A stretch of DNA of 15,679 bases from Lawsonibacter sp. (GCA_022793355.1 JAAWCR010000152.1:1-15679), one strand, 5' to 3'. Numbered from the stretch's first letter, positions 5,340-13,147 are shown. Notes: a model not told the origin generated them from the sequence alone. Program-made: numbers and translations.

Positions 5340-7088
5340 TTACATCTTCTCCGGGGCGGTGACCCCCAGCAGCCCCAGGCCGTTGGACAGGACAGCCCGC
5401 ACGGCGTCGGCCAGCTTCAGGCGGGCAGCCAAAACGGACGCCTCTTCCCCCTTCAGGCGGCAGGCGTTATAGAAGCGGTGGAAATCCCCGGCTAAGGCGG
5501 TGAGATATCGGTTGACCCGGCTGGGGTCGAAGTCCCGGGCGGCCAGGTGAAGCTCCTCGGGGTACTGGGCCAGGGCCTTTACCAGGGCCAGCTCCTCGGG
5601 CACAGAGAGAACGGAGGCATCCACTTCCGACGCGGCAGGAACCGCCGCCCCCTCCCCGGCCAGCCGGGAAATGAGGGAACAGATGCGGGCGTGGGCATAC
5701 TGGACGTAATATACCGGATTCTCGCTGTCCTGGCGCACAGCCAGGTCCAGGTCGAAGTCCAAGGGGCTGGAACTGGCTCGGTTGTTGAAATAGTACCGGG
5801 CAGCGTCCACAGAAATCTCGTCCAACAGGTCGTGGAGGGCGATGGCCTTGCCGGTCCGCTTGGACATGCGCACCGGCTTGCCGTCCTGGAGAAGGTTCAC
5901 CAGCTGCATGAGCACAATCACCAGCCGGTGGGAGCCGTCCAGACCCAGCCCATCCAGGGCGGCCTGAAGCCGGGCCACATGGCCGTGGTGGTCCGCCCCC
6001 CAGATGTTAATCGCCAGATCGAACTTCCGCTCCTCCAGCTTATTCCGGTGGTAGGCGATGTCGGCGGCAAAGTAGGTGTAAAAGCCGTTGGCCCGGCGCA
6101 AAACGTCATCCTTCAGATCCAGCTTGTCCGCCTGCTCCTGGGTCTTGCCCTCAGCCATGTATTTTTTCTTCAAAAGCTCGGTGGTGTTCAGCCACAGAGC
6201 CCCGTCCTTCTCATAGGTCCAGCCCTTGTCGGTGAGCAGCTGCACCGTGTCGGCCACAAAGCCCCGGTCGTGGAGCCAGGACTCCATATACCACTGATCA
6301 TACTCGATGCCGTACTTTTTCAAGTCCTCTTTCATCTTTGGGATGTTGCGCTCCAGGCCGAACTGGGCCACAGCAAACAGCGCGTCGCTCTCCGGCTCGT
6401 TGAGGCCGGCGTCGCCGTACTCGTCATAATAGGCCTGGGCCAGCTCCTTAATGTCCTCCCCGTGGTAGCCGTCCTCGGGGAAGGGGACCGCGTTCTCGCC
6501 CTGTAAAATCTGCATATACCGGGCGTAGATGGACCGGGCAAACTTGTTGATCTGGTTGCCCGCGTCGTTGACATAGAACTCCTTCCACACGTTCCAGCCG
6601 TCCCGGGCCAGCACGTTGGCCAGGGTGTCCCCCAGCACGCCTCCCCGGGCATTGCCCATGTGCATAGGGCCGGTTGGGTTAGCGGAGACAAACTCCACCA
6701 TCACCTTTCTGCCATTGCCCCCGTTTCCAGAGCCGTAAGCGGCCCCCTCCGTCTCCACAGCGGACAGCACATCGCCGTACCATTTGGGGCCCAGGGTGAA
6801 ATTTAGGAAGCCGGGGCCGGCGATCTCCACCTTGGCAAAATAGCTGCCTTCCAGCTCCAGGTGGTCCACAATGGCCTGAGCGATGGCCCGGGGGGCCATA
6901 TGGAGGGCCTTGGCCCCCGCCATAGCGAAGGAGGAGGCGTAATCCCCGTGGGCGGTGTCCTTGGGAATCTCGATGGTCGCTTTCACCTCAGCCCCGGCGG
7001 GCAGAATCCCCGCGGCGGCGGCCCGCTCATAGGCCGTTTGGGTCAGCGCGGCCACCTGGTCCCTGGCGGACTGGATCATATTTATCAT
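5340..7088 (-). CDS. argS: Arginyl-tRNA synthetase
   Basis: A 582-residue class I aminoacyl-tRNA synthetase that charges tRNA-Arg with arginine in the cytoplasm. The N-terminal tRNA-binding (Arg_S_N) domain covers about residues 1-95. The HIGH-type motif is HMGN at 143-146 within FVSANPTGPMHMGNARGG. The KMSKS-type motif appears as MSKRTGK at 408-414. The C-terminal anticodon-binding (DALR) domain runs from about 460 and ends in the typical GLLGVTAPEKM. Length is normal and the gene is intact. The start at 7086-7088 has GAGGTG about 7 nt upstream. The gene follows DUF1934 as in B. subtilis, where ywiB and argS are neighbours, but here a palindromic repeat lies between them. Confidence 0.98.
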   Translation of the reverse strand: MINMIQSARDQVAALTQTAYERAAAAGILPAGAEVKATIEIPKDTAHGDYASSFAMAGAKALHMAPRAIAQAIVDHLELEGSYFAKVEIAGPGFLNFTLGPKWYGDVLSAVETEGAAYGSGNGGNGRKVMVEFVSANPTGPMHMGNARGGVLGDTLANVLARDGWNVWKEFYVNDAGNQINKFARSIYARYMQILQGENAVPFPEDGYHGEDIKELAQAYYDEYGDAGLNEPESDALFAVAQFGLERNIPKMKEDLKKYGIEYDQWYMESWLHDRGFVADTVQLLTDKGWTYEKDGALWLNTTELLKKKYMAEGKTQEQADKLDLKDDVLRRANGFYTYFAADIAYHRNKLEERKFDLAINIWGADHHGHVARLQAALDGLGLDGSHRLVIVLMQLVNLLQDGKPVRMSKRTGKAIALHDLLDEISVDAARYYFNNRASSSPLDFDLDLAVRQDSENPVYYVQYAHARICSLISRLAGEGAAVPAASEVDASVLSVPEELALVKALAQYPEELHLAARDFDPSRVNRYLTALAGDFHRFYNACRLKGEEASVLAARLKLADAVRAVLSNGLGLLGVTAPEKM

Positions 7089-7117
7089 GTTCGCACCTCA
7101 TTTTGTATCTGATATAT

Positions 7118-7191
7118 ATGTAGGGATGGGTATCATCCGCCCGTTTTCCCCCAATTTCAATACGGCGGGCGGACCCTGTCCGCCCCCGCAT
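7118..7191. repeat. MITE/REP-like palindromic repeat, copy 2 (in the DUF1934-argS gap)
   Basis: A 74-bp element with imperfect terminal inverted repeats: TGTAGGGATGGG at the left (7119) and TGCGGGGGCGGA when the right end is read on the minus strand. A nested palindrome, GGGCGGAC (7167-7174) and GTCCGCCC (7178-7185), lies near the right end. The reverse complement of 7165-7191 matches copy 1 (1405-1431) at 22 of 27 positions, so the two are the same family in opposite orientation. It fills the gap between the DUF1934 stop and the argS ribosome-binding site. Confidence 0.72.
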
Positions 7192-7194
7192 CTT

Positions 7195-7644
7195 TTATTG
7201 CTTTAGACTCCCCTGCCCCTCCTCCAGTTCCTTCACGCTGATATGAAAGACATTCCGGCCGGCTACTGTGTGGTCCACCTCCACGGAATAGTCCACCTCC
7301 AGATCGCCGCCCTGGTCGCTGATCTCCGCCAGCAGATGACGGGTATGCACCCCGATGGTCATCGCGCCATATGGTGTATTGTACAGCGACAGGTGGCGGC
7401 GCCCCTCCTGAAACACCATCTGAGAGTTGAACTCCCCCACCCGCATCAGACTGACCTCGTCCCCATCAATGTGGATGGTGGTCAGCGTCCCCTCCAGGCC
7501 GGTGAGCTCGCTCTCCTGATAGGACAGGGTGTAGCTCTTCCCATACCGCGCCAAAATACCCTCAGTAACCAGCTCCACCACATCCGGGGGAGCGCCCTCA
7601 TACTTTTGTATTCCCTTTACGGAGATGACCACTGCCTTTTCCAT
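7195..7644 (-). CDS. ywiB: DUF1934 family protein (YwiB-like)
   Basis: A 149-residue protein. It starts MEKAVVISVKGIQKY and has ILARYGKSYTLSYQESELTG, TTIHIDGDEVSLMRVG and LSLYNTPYGAMTIGVHT, then an alternating-strand C-terminus. This is the calycin-like beta-barrel layout of the DUF1934/YwiB family. The biochemical role is unknown. The start at 7642-7644 is preferred because GGAGG lies 8-9 nt upstream. An in-frame ATG at 7704 would add 20 residues but lies only about 7 nt from the predicted transcription start, leaving no room for a ribosome-binding site. It is the first gene of the argS operon, a conserved neighbourhood in Firmicutes. Confidence 0.9.
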   Translation of the reverse strand: MEKAVVISVKGIQKYEGAPPDVVELVTEGILARYGKSYTLSYQESELTGLEGTLTTIHIDGDEVSLMRVGEFNSQMVFQEGRRHLSLYNTPYGAMTIGVHTRHLLAEISDQGGDLEVDYSVEVDHTVAGRNVFHISVKELEEGQGSLKQ

Positions 7645-7717
7645 TGGCGAACCTCCAAGGCTGTGAAATTTCAGGGCAGCGGCCAGGAACAGCCCGAGCC
7701 GCACACCAGTGTGAGGT

Positions 7718-7746
7718 ATTATACACAGTACGGCCCGGCCTGTAAA
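7718..7746 (-). promoter_or_regulatory. Sigma-A promoter of the DUF1934-argS operon
   Basis: Read on the minus strand, TTTACA (7746-7741) and a perfect TATAAT (7723-7718) are separated by 17 bp. Transcription should start near 7711, within a small inverted repeat CACAC-CA-GTGTG (7702-7713). Confidence 0.85.
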
Positions 7747-7809
7747 GCCTTAAATTTATTGTATGTCATTTTGCCTGAAAAAACAAGTGAATTTGCCGAC
7801 TTTCTCCAT

Positions 7810-7837
7810 TTGACAAATCAGAATCAGCGGCTATAAT
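7810..7837 (+). promoter_or_regulatory. Consensus sigma-A promoter of the gene at 7889
   Basis: A perfect TTGACA (7810-7815) and a perfect TATAAT (7832-7837) are separated by 16 bp. Transcription would start near 7844, about 45 nt before the ATG. It diverges from the argS-operon promoter 64 bp away. Confidence 0.9.
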
Positions 7838-7888
7838 ATCTGTAGGCAGTTCTCACACGAATTTTATGCCAGAGAGGAGACGCCCCCG

Positions 7889-8302
7889 ATGAATTTGGAA
7901 TTGAGCAAAAAGCAGTTTCGACGCCTGCTAGACCTGGCATATATTGGAAATTGGATTCTGAACTCCACCCGGGGCGACCAGCGCTTCGCCGACTACGACC
8001 AGGTGGAGAGCCTGCTCTTCGGCCGGGCCGCGCTGGAGGGTATGCCCCAGCTCGCAGAGCTGTATCAGGGCGAGGTAATCCCCTCCCGAGCCTTTGTGGA
8101 GGGCGGCATCCACGAGGCCATTGTGGAGTATGAAAACAACGTGTTCTTCGAGATTCTGGCCGAGGACCTGGCTCGCCGGGACATGGACGATGCCCCCATC
8201 GACGAGAGCAATTACGCTGAGCTCACCAGCCGCATCGACGCCTACATCGCCGAGTTCGAGGAGCACGGCACCGATAACATTTTAGTGGATATTGAGGACT
8301 AA
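7889..8302 (+). CDS. Acidic protein of unknown function, 137 residues
   Basis: A 137-residue soluble protein that I do not recognise. It begins MNLELSKKQFRRLLDLAYIG, has an aromatic core (YIGNWILNSTRGDQRFADYD), and a strongly acidic second half that ends TDNILVDIED. Predicted structure is mainly helical, with no signal peptide or membrane segment and no cysteines. The ATG has GAGGAG 9 nt upstream. It is transcribed alone from a consensus promoter and ends at a strong terminator, which suggests substantial constitutive expression. The high acidity, single-gene unit and housekeeping promoter fit a small cytoplasmic protein. Neighbours are divergent (argS operon) and convergent (zinc importer), so context gives no clue to its job. 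Confidence 0.85.
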   Translation: MNLELSKKQFRRLLDLAYIGNWILNSTRGDQRFADYDQVESLLFGRAALEGMPQLAELYQGEVIPSRAFVEGGIHEAIVEYENNVFFEILAEDLARRDMDDAPIDESNYAELTSRIDAYIAEFEEHGTDNILVDIED

Positions 8303-8330
8303 AAATTCCCCGCCGCCGGCGGGGAATTTT
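8302..8330. terminator. Bidirectional rho-independent terminator
   Basis: A perfect 13-bp stem, AAAATTCCCCGCC (8302-8314) with GGCGGGGAATTTT (8318-8330) and loop GCC. It starts within the stop codon of the gene at 7889 and ends directly before the stop codon of the permease at 8331, so it serves both convergent transcripts. Confidence 0.92.
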
Positions 8331-9173
8331 CTATTTCTTCCGCACCAAAAAGGTGAGGGCAAACCAAACGGCCAGATACAGGGTAATAGCCGCGCCGGCG
8401 GAGCCACCCACATAGTAGGAGGTCATCAGCCCGGCCACCCCGGCCAAGACGGCCCCCAGCAGAGAAACCAGGTGGTACTGGGCCATATTCCTTGCCACAT
8501 TCCGGGCAGACGCGGCGGGGAGAACCAGCAGGGAGTTGATCACCAGCAGCCCTACCCAGGTCATGGACAGAGTGACCACCACGGCGATGGCCATAGAAAA
8601 CACCGCTTCCTGCCAAAACACCCGAATCCCCCGGCTGTCGGCCAGAGCGGGATGGACGGCGGAGAGCATAAGCTGATTGAACGAGACGCCCCATAGCAGG
8701 ACCACCGCCAGCAAAATCAGAGCCAGCAGGCCCACCTTGGGGGGCTCGACCGAGAGGATATCCCCCACCAGCAGGGAGTTAAACCGGGTAAACGACCGGC
8801 CGTTGAGGGTGGACAGAAAAATGCCCAAGGCAACGGCTGTGGAGGAAAACACCCCGATCACCGTATCGCTGGCCAGAGCGGATCGGCGCTTGACCAGATT
8901 GAACAGCAGGGCAAAGAGAATGGCAAACACCACCGCCGCCCAGGTGGGCTCGTGAAACCCGCAGATGGCCCCAATTGCCATGCCGGTGAAGGCGGAGTGG
9001 CCCAGGGCATCGGAGAAAAAGGACATGCGGCTGTGCACCACCATAGTGGATAAAATGCCGAAAAGTGGGGTGATAACCAGCACCGCCAGCAGGGCGTTCT
9101 TCATAAAGAACATCTCCCCCGGCTGAGCCCATTCAAAAGGCAGCAGATCCACCAGCACGTACCAGATGTTCAT
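8331..9173 (-). CDS. znuB: Zinc-type ABC transporter permease (ABC-3 family, ZnuB-like)
   Basis: A 280-residue membrane protein with about seven to eight hydrophobic helices. Family motifs include SFFSDALGHSAFTGMAIG (about residues 51-68, 'D...H....G.a.g') and LLVINSLLVLPAASARNVAR near residue 215, both typical of ABC-3 metal permeases such as ZnuB, TroC and AdcB. It would form the channel for Zn(2+) entry together with the ATPase and binding lipoprotein encoded before it. Its ATG overlaps the ATPase stop by 4 nt. It is the last gene of the long envelope operon and ends at the bidirectional terminator. Manganese cannot be excluded from the permease sequence alone; the His-rich binding protein argues for zinc. 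Confidence 0.92.
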   Translation of the reverse strand: MNIWYVLVDLLPFEWAQPGEMFFMKNALLAVLVITPLFGILSTMVVHSRMSFFSDALGHSAFTGMAIGAICGFHEPTWAAVVFAILFALLFNLVKRRSALASDTVIGVFSSTAVALGIFLSTLNGRSFTRFNSLLVGDILSVEPPKVGLLALILLAVVLLWGVSFNQLMLSAVHPALADSRGIRVFWQEAVFSMAIAVVVTLSMTWVGLLVINSLLVLPAASARNVARNMAQYHLVSLLGAVLAGVAGLMTSYYVGGSAGAAITLYLAVWFALTFLVRKK

Positions 9174-9973
9174 TCTGCTCCCCCCTTTCCCATTCTCAGG
9201 TGGAAGGTCTCATAAAACTCCGGGGAGGACAGCACCTCGCCCGGCGGGCCCGATTTGAGCACCCGGCGGTTGAGCAGAATCACCTTGTCGGCGAACTGGC
9301 CCAGGGTGGCAAAGTCGTGGGTAGACAGGAAGATGGACAGGTCGTACTGGGTGCGCAGCTCGTCCAGCATGTCCAGCAGCTGATGCTCCCCCTCGATATC
9401 CACCCCGGACAGGGGCTCGTCCAGAATCAGGATGTGGGGCACCGGCTCCAAGGCCAGGGCCAGCAGCACCCGCTGAAGCTGTCCCCCGGACAGCCCGCCC
9501 ATGGGCCGGTCAAGCAGGTCCTCGCCGTGGACCCGGGCCAGACAGGCGGCGGCCCGGTCCCGGTACTTGGTCGGAACGGGCAGCCACACCGGCCACCGAG
9601 CGGTGGCGGCGGTGAAGAAGTCCAGCACCGACACCGGGTCCCCCCGGTCGAAGCTGGGGGCCTGGGGGACATAGCCCACCAGAGGCCGGGTCCCGCCGGT
9701 GATTTCCCCGTCGGCCAGGCGGATGGCCGGCCCGCCGGCGGGAGAGAAGGTAATTTTTCCTTTGTAGTCCATCTGGCCCAGAATGCTGCGGAACAGGGTG
9801 GACTTACCCGCCCCGTTGGGGCCGATCAGGGCCGCAATCTCCCCGCAGTGGAGGTGAAAGGACACATCCTCCAGAATGGAGTCCCCCTCCAGGCGCACGG
9901 ACAGCCCCTCCAGTTTCAGACAGCAGCTGTCCGCGCACCCGGCGGCCAGCTTGCCATGTTTGATTTTTCTCAT
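9170..9973 (-). CDS. znuC: Zinc-type ABC transporter ATP-binding protein (ZnuC-like)
   Basis: A 267-residue ATPase. Walker A is GPNGAGKST (51-59, K57), the Q-loop glutamine is Q104, the signature is LSGGQ (161-165), Walker B is ILILDEPLSGVD (181-192, catalytic E186) and the switch histidine is H219 in STHD. All catalytic residues are present. Before the ATPase core is an extension with potential metal ligands: H6, C13, C17 and C18, then HLHCGE at 40-45. Clostridial metal-importer ATPases often have such a cysteine-bearing N-terminus; its role is unknown to me. The start at 9971-9973 shares one base with the stop of the binding-protein gene (TGATG), so translation is coupled. Confidence 0.93.
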   Translation of the reverse strand: MRKIKHGKLAAGCADSCCLKLEGLSVRLEGDSILEDVSFHLHCGEIAALIGPNGAGKSTLFRSILGQMDYKGKITFSPAGGPAIRLADGEITGGTRPLVGYVPQAPSFDRGDPVSVLDFFTAATARWPVWLPVPTKYRDRAAACLARVHGEDLLDRPMGGLSGGQLQRVLLALALEPVPHILILDEPLSGVDIEGEHQLLDMLDELRTQYDLSIFLSTHDFATLGQFADKVILLNRRVLKSGPPGEVLSSPEFYETFHLRMGKGGAE

Positions 9974-10926
9974 CAGTCCCCAACCATCTTTCTAAAGCTT
10001 TCGATGACGGCGTATACATTTTGATGCAGGCCATCCAGATAGGGGGTTATCCCTTCCCCCTCCGGGCCATCCATCACCATAGTCAACTGCCCCACCGAGC
10101 ACCCCGTTTCCCGCGCTATGGCCTTTGCTGTGGCGTCCGAGCCGTTGACCTCCGTAAAAATCACCGGGATATCATACTCCTTCACCAGCTGCGTAATCTC
10201 CACAATTTCATGGGCGCTGGCCTCGCTGCCCGCCTCCTCCTCCACAGAGGCCAGCAGAGGCAGGCCGCAAGCAGCCGCGAAATACTGGAACCCGTCGTGG
10301 AAAGTAATCAGGCCCGGCATGTCACTTCCGGCAGACAGAAAGGCTTGCGTTCGGACCGAGAGAAACTCTTCCAGTTCCTTTAACGATTGGTCCAAGGTTT
10401 TGACATTCGTTTCATACCGGGCCGCGTGGTCCGGGTCATACAAAACCAGAAAATTTCGCAGATTCCCCACCGCGGCGCGGGCGCTGCCCGGGTCCATCCA
10501 GTAGTGGGGGTCCCAGTGGCCGTGGTCGTGGCCGCCGTGCTCGTCCTCCCCATCCTCGTGGTGGTGGGACAGATTTTCCAGCAGCTCCACCCCTGTAGAG
10601 CAGTCAATCATCTGCGCGTCCGAGGTTTCCAGGGCATCCTCCAAAAACTCCTCCAGCCCCGCGCCGTTGACGGCAATCACGTCTGCCCGCTCCAGCTTTT
10701 TCATATCCTCCATGGACAGGGTGTAGTCGTGGAGACAGCTGGTGCTTCCGGTGTCCAGCCGCTCCACCGTCACGCCCTCCACCCCCTCGGTAACGGAGGA
10801 GGCAAACAGATAGATAGGGTAGGTGGTGCAGACCACCGTGAGCCGGGCCTCCTCCGCCGCCGGAGCGCAGCCCGAGACGGCAGCCAAAAGGGTCATGATC
10901 GCCATAAACAGTTTTATCTTTTTCAT
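9973..10926 (-). CDS. znuA: Zinc-binding lipoprotein of ABC importer (ZnuA/AdcA-like)
   Basis: A 317-residue cluster A-I substrate-binding protein. The N-terminus is a lipoprotein signal with a lipobox VSGC (C20 as the lipidated cysteine), so it is anchored outside the membrane. Likely metal ligands are H66 (CLHDY), H141 (DPHYWMDP), H210 (TFHDGF) and an acidic residue near E259 or D264. Between the first two lies a His/Asp-rich loop (residues 121-137, eight histidines), a feature of zinc-specific rather than manganese-specific members. It would capture Zn(2+) and hand it to the permease. Its ATG overlaps the stop of the preceding csaB fusion gene by 4 nt (ATGA), with no promoter or Zur-type site visible in between. 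Confidence 0.93.
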   Translation of the reverse strand: MKKIKLFMAIMTLLAAVSGCAPAAEEARLTVVCTTYPIYLFASSVTEGVEGVTVERLDTGSTSCLHDYTLSMEDMKKLERADVIAVNGAGLEEFLEDALETSDAQMIDCSTGVELLENLSHHHEDGEDEHGGHDHGHWDPHYWMDPGSARAAVGNLRNFLVLYDPDHAARYETNVKTLDQSLKELEEFLSVRTQAFLSAGSDMPGLITFHDGFQYFAAACGLPLLASVEEEAGSEASAHEIVEITQLVKEYDIPVIFTEVNGSDATAKAIARETGCSVGQLTMVMDGPEGEGITPYLDGLHQNVYAVIESFRKMVGD

Positions 10927-13130
10927 TCTCGGGTCCTCTCCAGCAGTTCCAGCAGCAGCCGTTCATTTTTCCTCGCGGCCTGGGACAGCCGGGTGGATTT
11001 CTCCCGCAGCCGGGCAAGCACATTGTCATAATCCGCCATAAGCCGGTCGGCCCGCCGGACGGCCTCGGGACCATCGAAGCGCTCCACGTCTCCGGCGGCA
11101 GGCAAATCCAGTTCCTCCAGGTAACTGGCCACCTTGGGGTCGTAGACCAGCCCCATAGCGGGCACGGCCATTCTGGCGGCAAAAATAAGGGTATGCAGCC
11201 GCATAGCCAGGCACAGCTTGGCCTGCCCCAGCACCCCCATCAGCTCCCGCGGAGTACAGGGGACGTCCAGCACGTGAGCGGGCTCCTCCATCAGCCCCTG
11301 GACCCGTGCGGTGGCCGACCGGTCTCGGTCGGGCTGCATCAGAAGAAAGAGCACCTCCAGGGCGTGCTTCCGGCGCAAATGGTCACACAGCCGTGCCAGC
11401 TGGGTATAGAAGTTGCCCACGTCCTGCCAGTCCCGGACAGACACCGCCACGAAGGGTCCCTGCGGAATGCCGGCGGCGGACAGCAGCTCCCGGGCCCGCT
11501 CCGTTCCGGCGGGCTCCAGGTGAAACACCGGGTCAGCGGTGACCTGAACAGGCCGGGTGACCCCCATGGCCTCCAGCTCCTTGGCAGAGGCGTGGTCCCG
11601 AAGGGTGACCAGGGCGGCCCCCTCCACCACCTTTTTTACCCGGCGGCGGTTGGCCGGCTTTTTTACCGGGCCGATGCCGTTGGCGTAGAGCATCACTGGT
11701 TTGCCCAATAAGCGGGCACAGCGGATGACGGACAGGTAGTACAGCAGCGACCGGGTGGAGGTGGTGTCCTGGAGCAGGCTCCCGCCCCCGGACAGCAGCG
11801 CGTCTCCCCGGCGCAGGGCCTGAAACACCTTCCAGATTCGGAACCGTGGAATAGCCTCCAGGCCGTACTGGCGGTGGGTCTGCTCCGGGTCGTTGGACAG
11901 CACCGTCACCGACACGTCGTCGCTGGCGGCCCGGATGGCCTGTTGAATGGACTCCAGAATGGCGTCGTCCCCGGCATTGCCGAAGCCGTAGTAGCCGCTC
12001 ATTACCACCCGGTATTTCTTCCGGCGCACCTGCTCGTAGACGGATAGGCAATCCGCCGCCATTCGATGCACCGAGTAGTGGTCAAAGATTACCTGCCGTC
12101 CATAGGCCCCCAGCCGCTCCTTCTCCTCCGGAGGCAGGCGGAAGGCGGCGGTCACATCGGCCAGCAGTCGTTCTGGCCTGGACACAGGCATGCCCCGGCA
12201 GCAGAAGTTGCCCGCCCGGGCCTCGGCCAGCTTGTCGGGGCCAAAAAGGCCATGATAGCCCTCGTTCCCCGCCACGATTACCGGCTTGCCCGCCGCCATG
12301 GCCTCCAACGCCGACCGGGACACGCCCACAAAGAGCTGCCCCGCCGCCGCAATCTCGTTAATGTCGGTGCGGGGGCCGGTCATGGTCACGCAGGGCCGGC
12401 CCAGCCGGGCATTGACCTGCGCCGCCTGTGCCTTCAGCTCGTCCAGAACATTGCCGCCCCCGGCAATCAGCAGCTGGATGCCGGGAACCGCCCGGTCCAG
12501 CTCCGGGGCAATGGCAATGAGCTGCCTTGCCACCAGGGCCCGGTCCTCGTCCATGCGGCTAACGTAGGACAACACAGGCCGGTCCGGATCCAAGCCGAAC
12601 TCGCTCATCACCCCCGCCCCGGTGAGGCGGGGGGAAAATTTCTCCGTGTCGATGCCGTTGATGGTGACGGTGATGTGCTCGGCGGGGGTGTTGTACTCCC
12701 GAATCAGGTAGGCCTTGATGTCCTCCGACACCGCAACCGTCCGCTCCCCCCAGTTGGTGAGGTAACGCAGGACCCCGCTGGTATCAAACACCCAATGGGC
12801 GGTGGTGACGAAGGGAATCCCCCTCTTTTTGCAGAAGCCGCCGCACAGAAAGGCGGGAATCCGGGCGTGGGCGTGGACCACGTCGGGAGCCTCGCCCACA
12901 ATCACCTGGCGCAGGATTCTCCGGGCCGACGCCATATCCCGCAGACTTCGGCGGTGAAGGGGGGCCTCATAGTGGCGGATGCCCGCCGCAGTGATTTCAG
13001 ACACATATACCCCGCCGTTGGAGACAATAGCCACGTCATGCCCCTCGTTTTTCAGCTCCTTGGCCAGCTCTACAATGTGGGTCTCCGCCCCGCCGATGTC
13101 CAGGCCCATGGTAGCCATTAGTATTTTCAT
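10923..13130 (-). CDS. csaB: Fusion of GT4 glycosyltransferase and polysaccharide pyruvyl transferase CsaB
   Basis: A 735-residue two-domain protein. Residues 1 to about 365 form a GT4/GT-B glycosyltransferase: start MKILMATMGLDIGGAETHIV, DVVHAHARIP near 83-92, VNGID-type NGID near 158-161, and SRSALEAMAAGKPVIVAG at 271-288. Residues 374-735 form a polysaccharide pyruvyl transferase of CsaB type: SGYYGFGNAGDDAILESI at 378-395, LLSGGGSLLQD at 445-455, ANGIGPVKK, DPVFHLE and MRLHTLIFAARMAVPAMG. CsaB adds pyruvate ketals to a secondary cell-wall polymer, the ligand of SLH domains. Fusing a sugar transferase to it suggests sequential modification of the same polymer. CsaB is often a separate protein of about 350-380 residues. 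The start has AAAGGAGA about 7 nt upstream. It is preceded by a hairpin and followed by znuA with 4-nt overlap. Confidence 0.92.
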   Translation of the reverse strand: MKILMATMGLDIGGAETHIVELAKELKNEGHDVAIVSNGGVYVSEITAAGIRHYEAPLHRRSLRDMASARRILRQVIVGEAPDVVHAHARIPAFLCGGFCKKRGIPFVTTAHWVFDTSGVLRYLTNWGERTVAVSEDIKAYLIREYNTPAEHITVTINGIDTEKFSPRLTGAGVMSEFGLDPDRPVLSYVSRMDEDRALVARQLIAIAPELDRAVPGIQLLIAGGGNVLDELKAQAAQVNARLGRPCVTMTGPRTDINEIAAAGQLFVGVSRSALEAMAAGKPVIVAGNEGYHGLFGPDKLAEARAGNFCCRGMPVSRPERLLADVTAAFRLPPEEKERLGAYGRQVIFDHYSVHRMAADCLSVYEQVRRKKYRVVMSGYYGFGNAGDDAILESIQQAIRAASDDVSVTVLSNDPEQTHRQYGLEAIPRFRIWKVFQALRRGDALLSGGGSLLQDTTSTRSLLYYLSVIRCARLLGKPVMLYANGIGPVKKPANRRRVKKVVEGAALVTLRDHASAKELEAMGVTRPVQVTADPVFHLEPAGTERARELLSAAGIPQGPFVAVSVRDWQDVGNFYTQLARLCDHLRRKHALEVLFLLMQPDRDRSATARVQGLMEEPAHVLDVPCTPRELMGVLGQAKLCLAMRLHTLIFAARMAVPAMGLVYDPKVASYLEELDLPAAGDVERFDGPEAVRRADRLMADYDNVLARLREKSTRLSQAARKNERLLLELLERTRE

Positions 13131-13147
13131 ACGGCTCTCCTTTTATT

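Noticed and set aside
5547..6506. A 319-codon open frame on the plus strand opposite argS
   Set aside because: It is fully antisense to a conserved essential gene, its product is a low-complexity Gly/Val/Gln/Leu mixture without motifs, and it has no ribosome-binding site. Long antisense frames are common in G+C-rich DNA.
9200..10024. A 274-codon open frame on the plus strand opposite the zinc ATPase gene
   Set aside because: Mirrors the codon pattern of znuC, lacks motifs and a ribosome-binding site, and the minus-strand protein has every ABC motif.
10923..10960. Zur-type operator or separate promoter for the zinc importer
   Set aside because: znuA overlaps csaB by 4 nt and no AT-rich palindrome resembling a Zur box was seen near the junction.
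12066..13121. A 351-codon open frame on the plus strand opposite csaB
   Set aside because: Antisense shadow of the GT4-CsaB gene, rich in His/Pro/Gly/Arg, with no recognisable domain or upstream signals.
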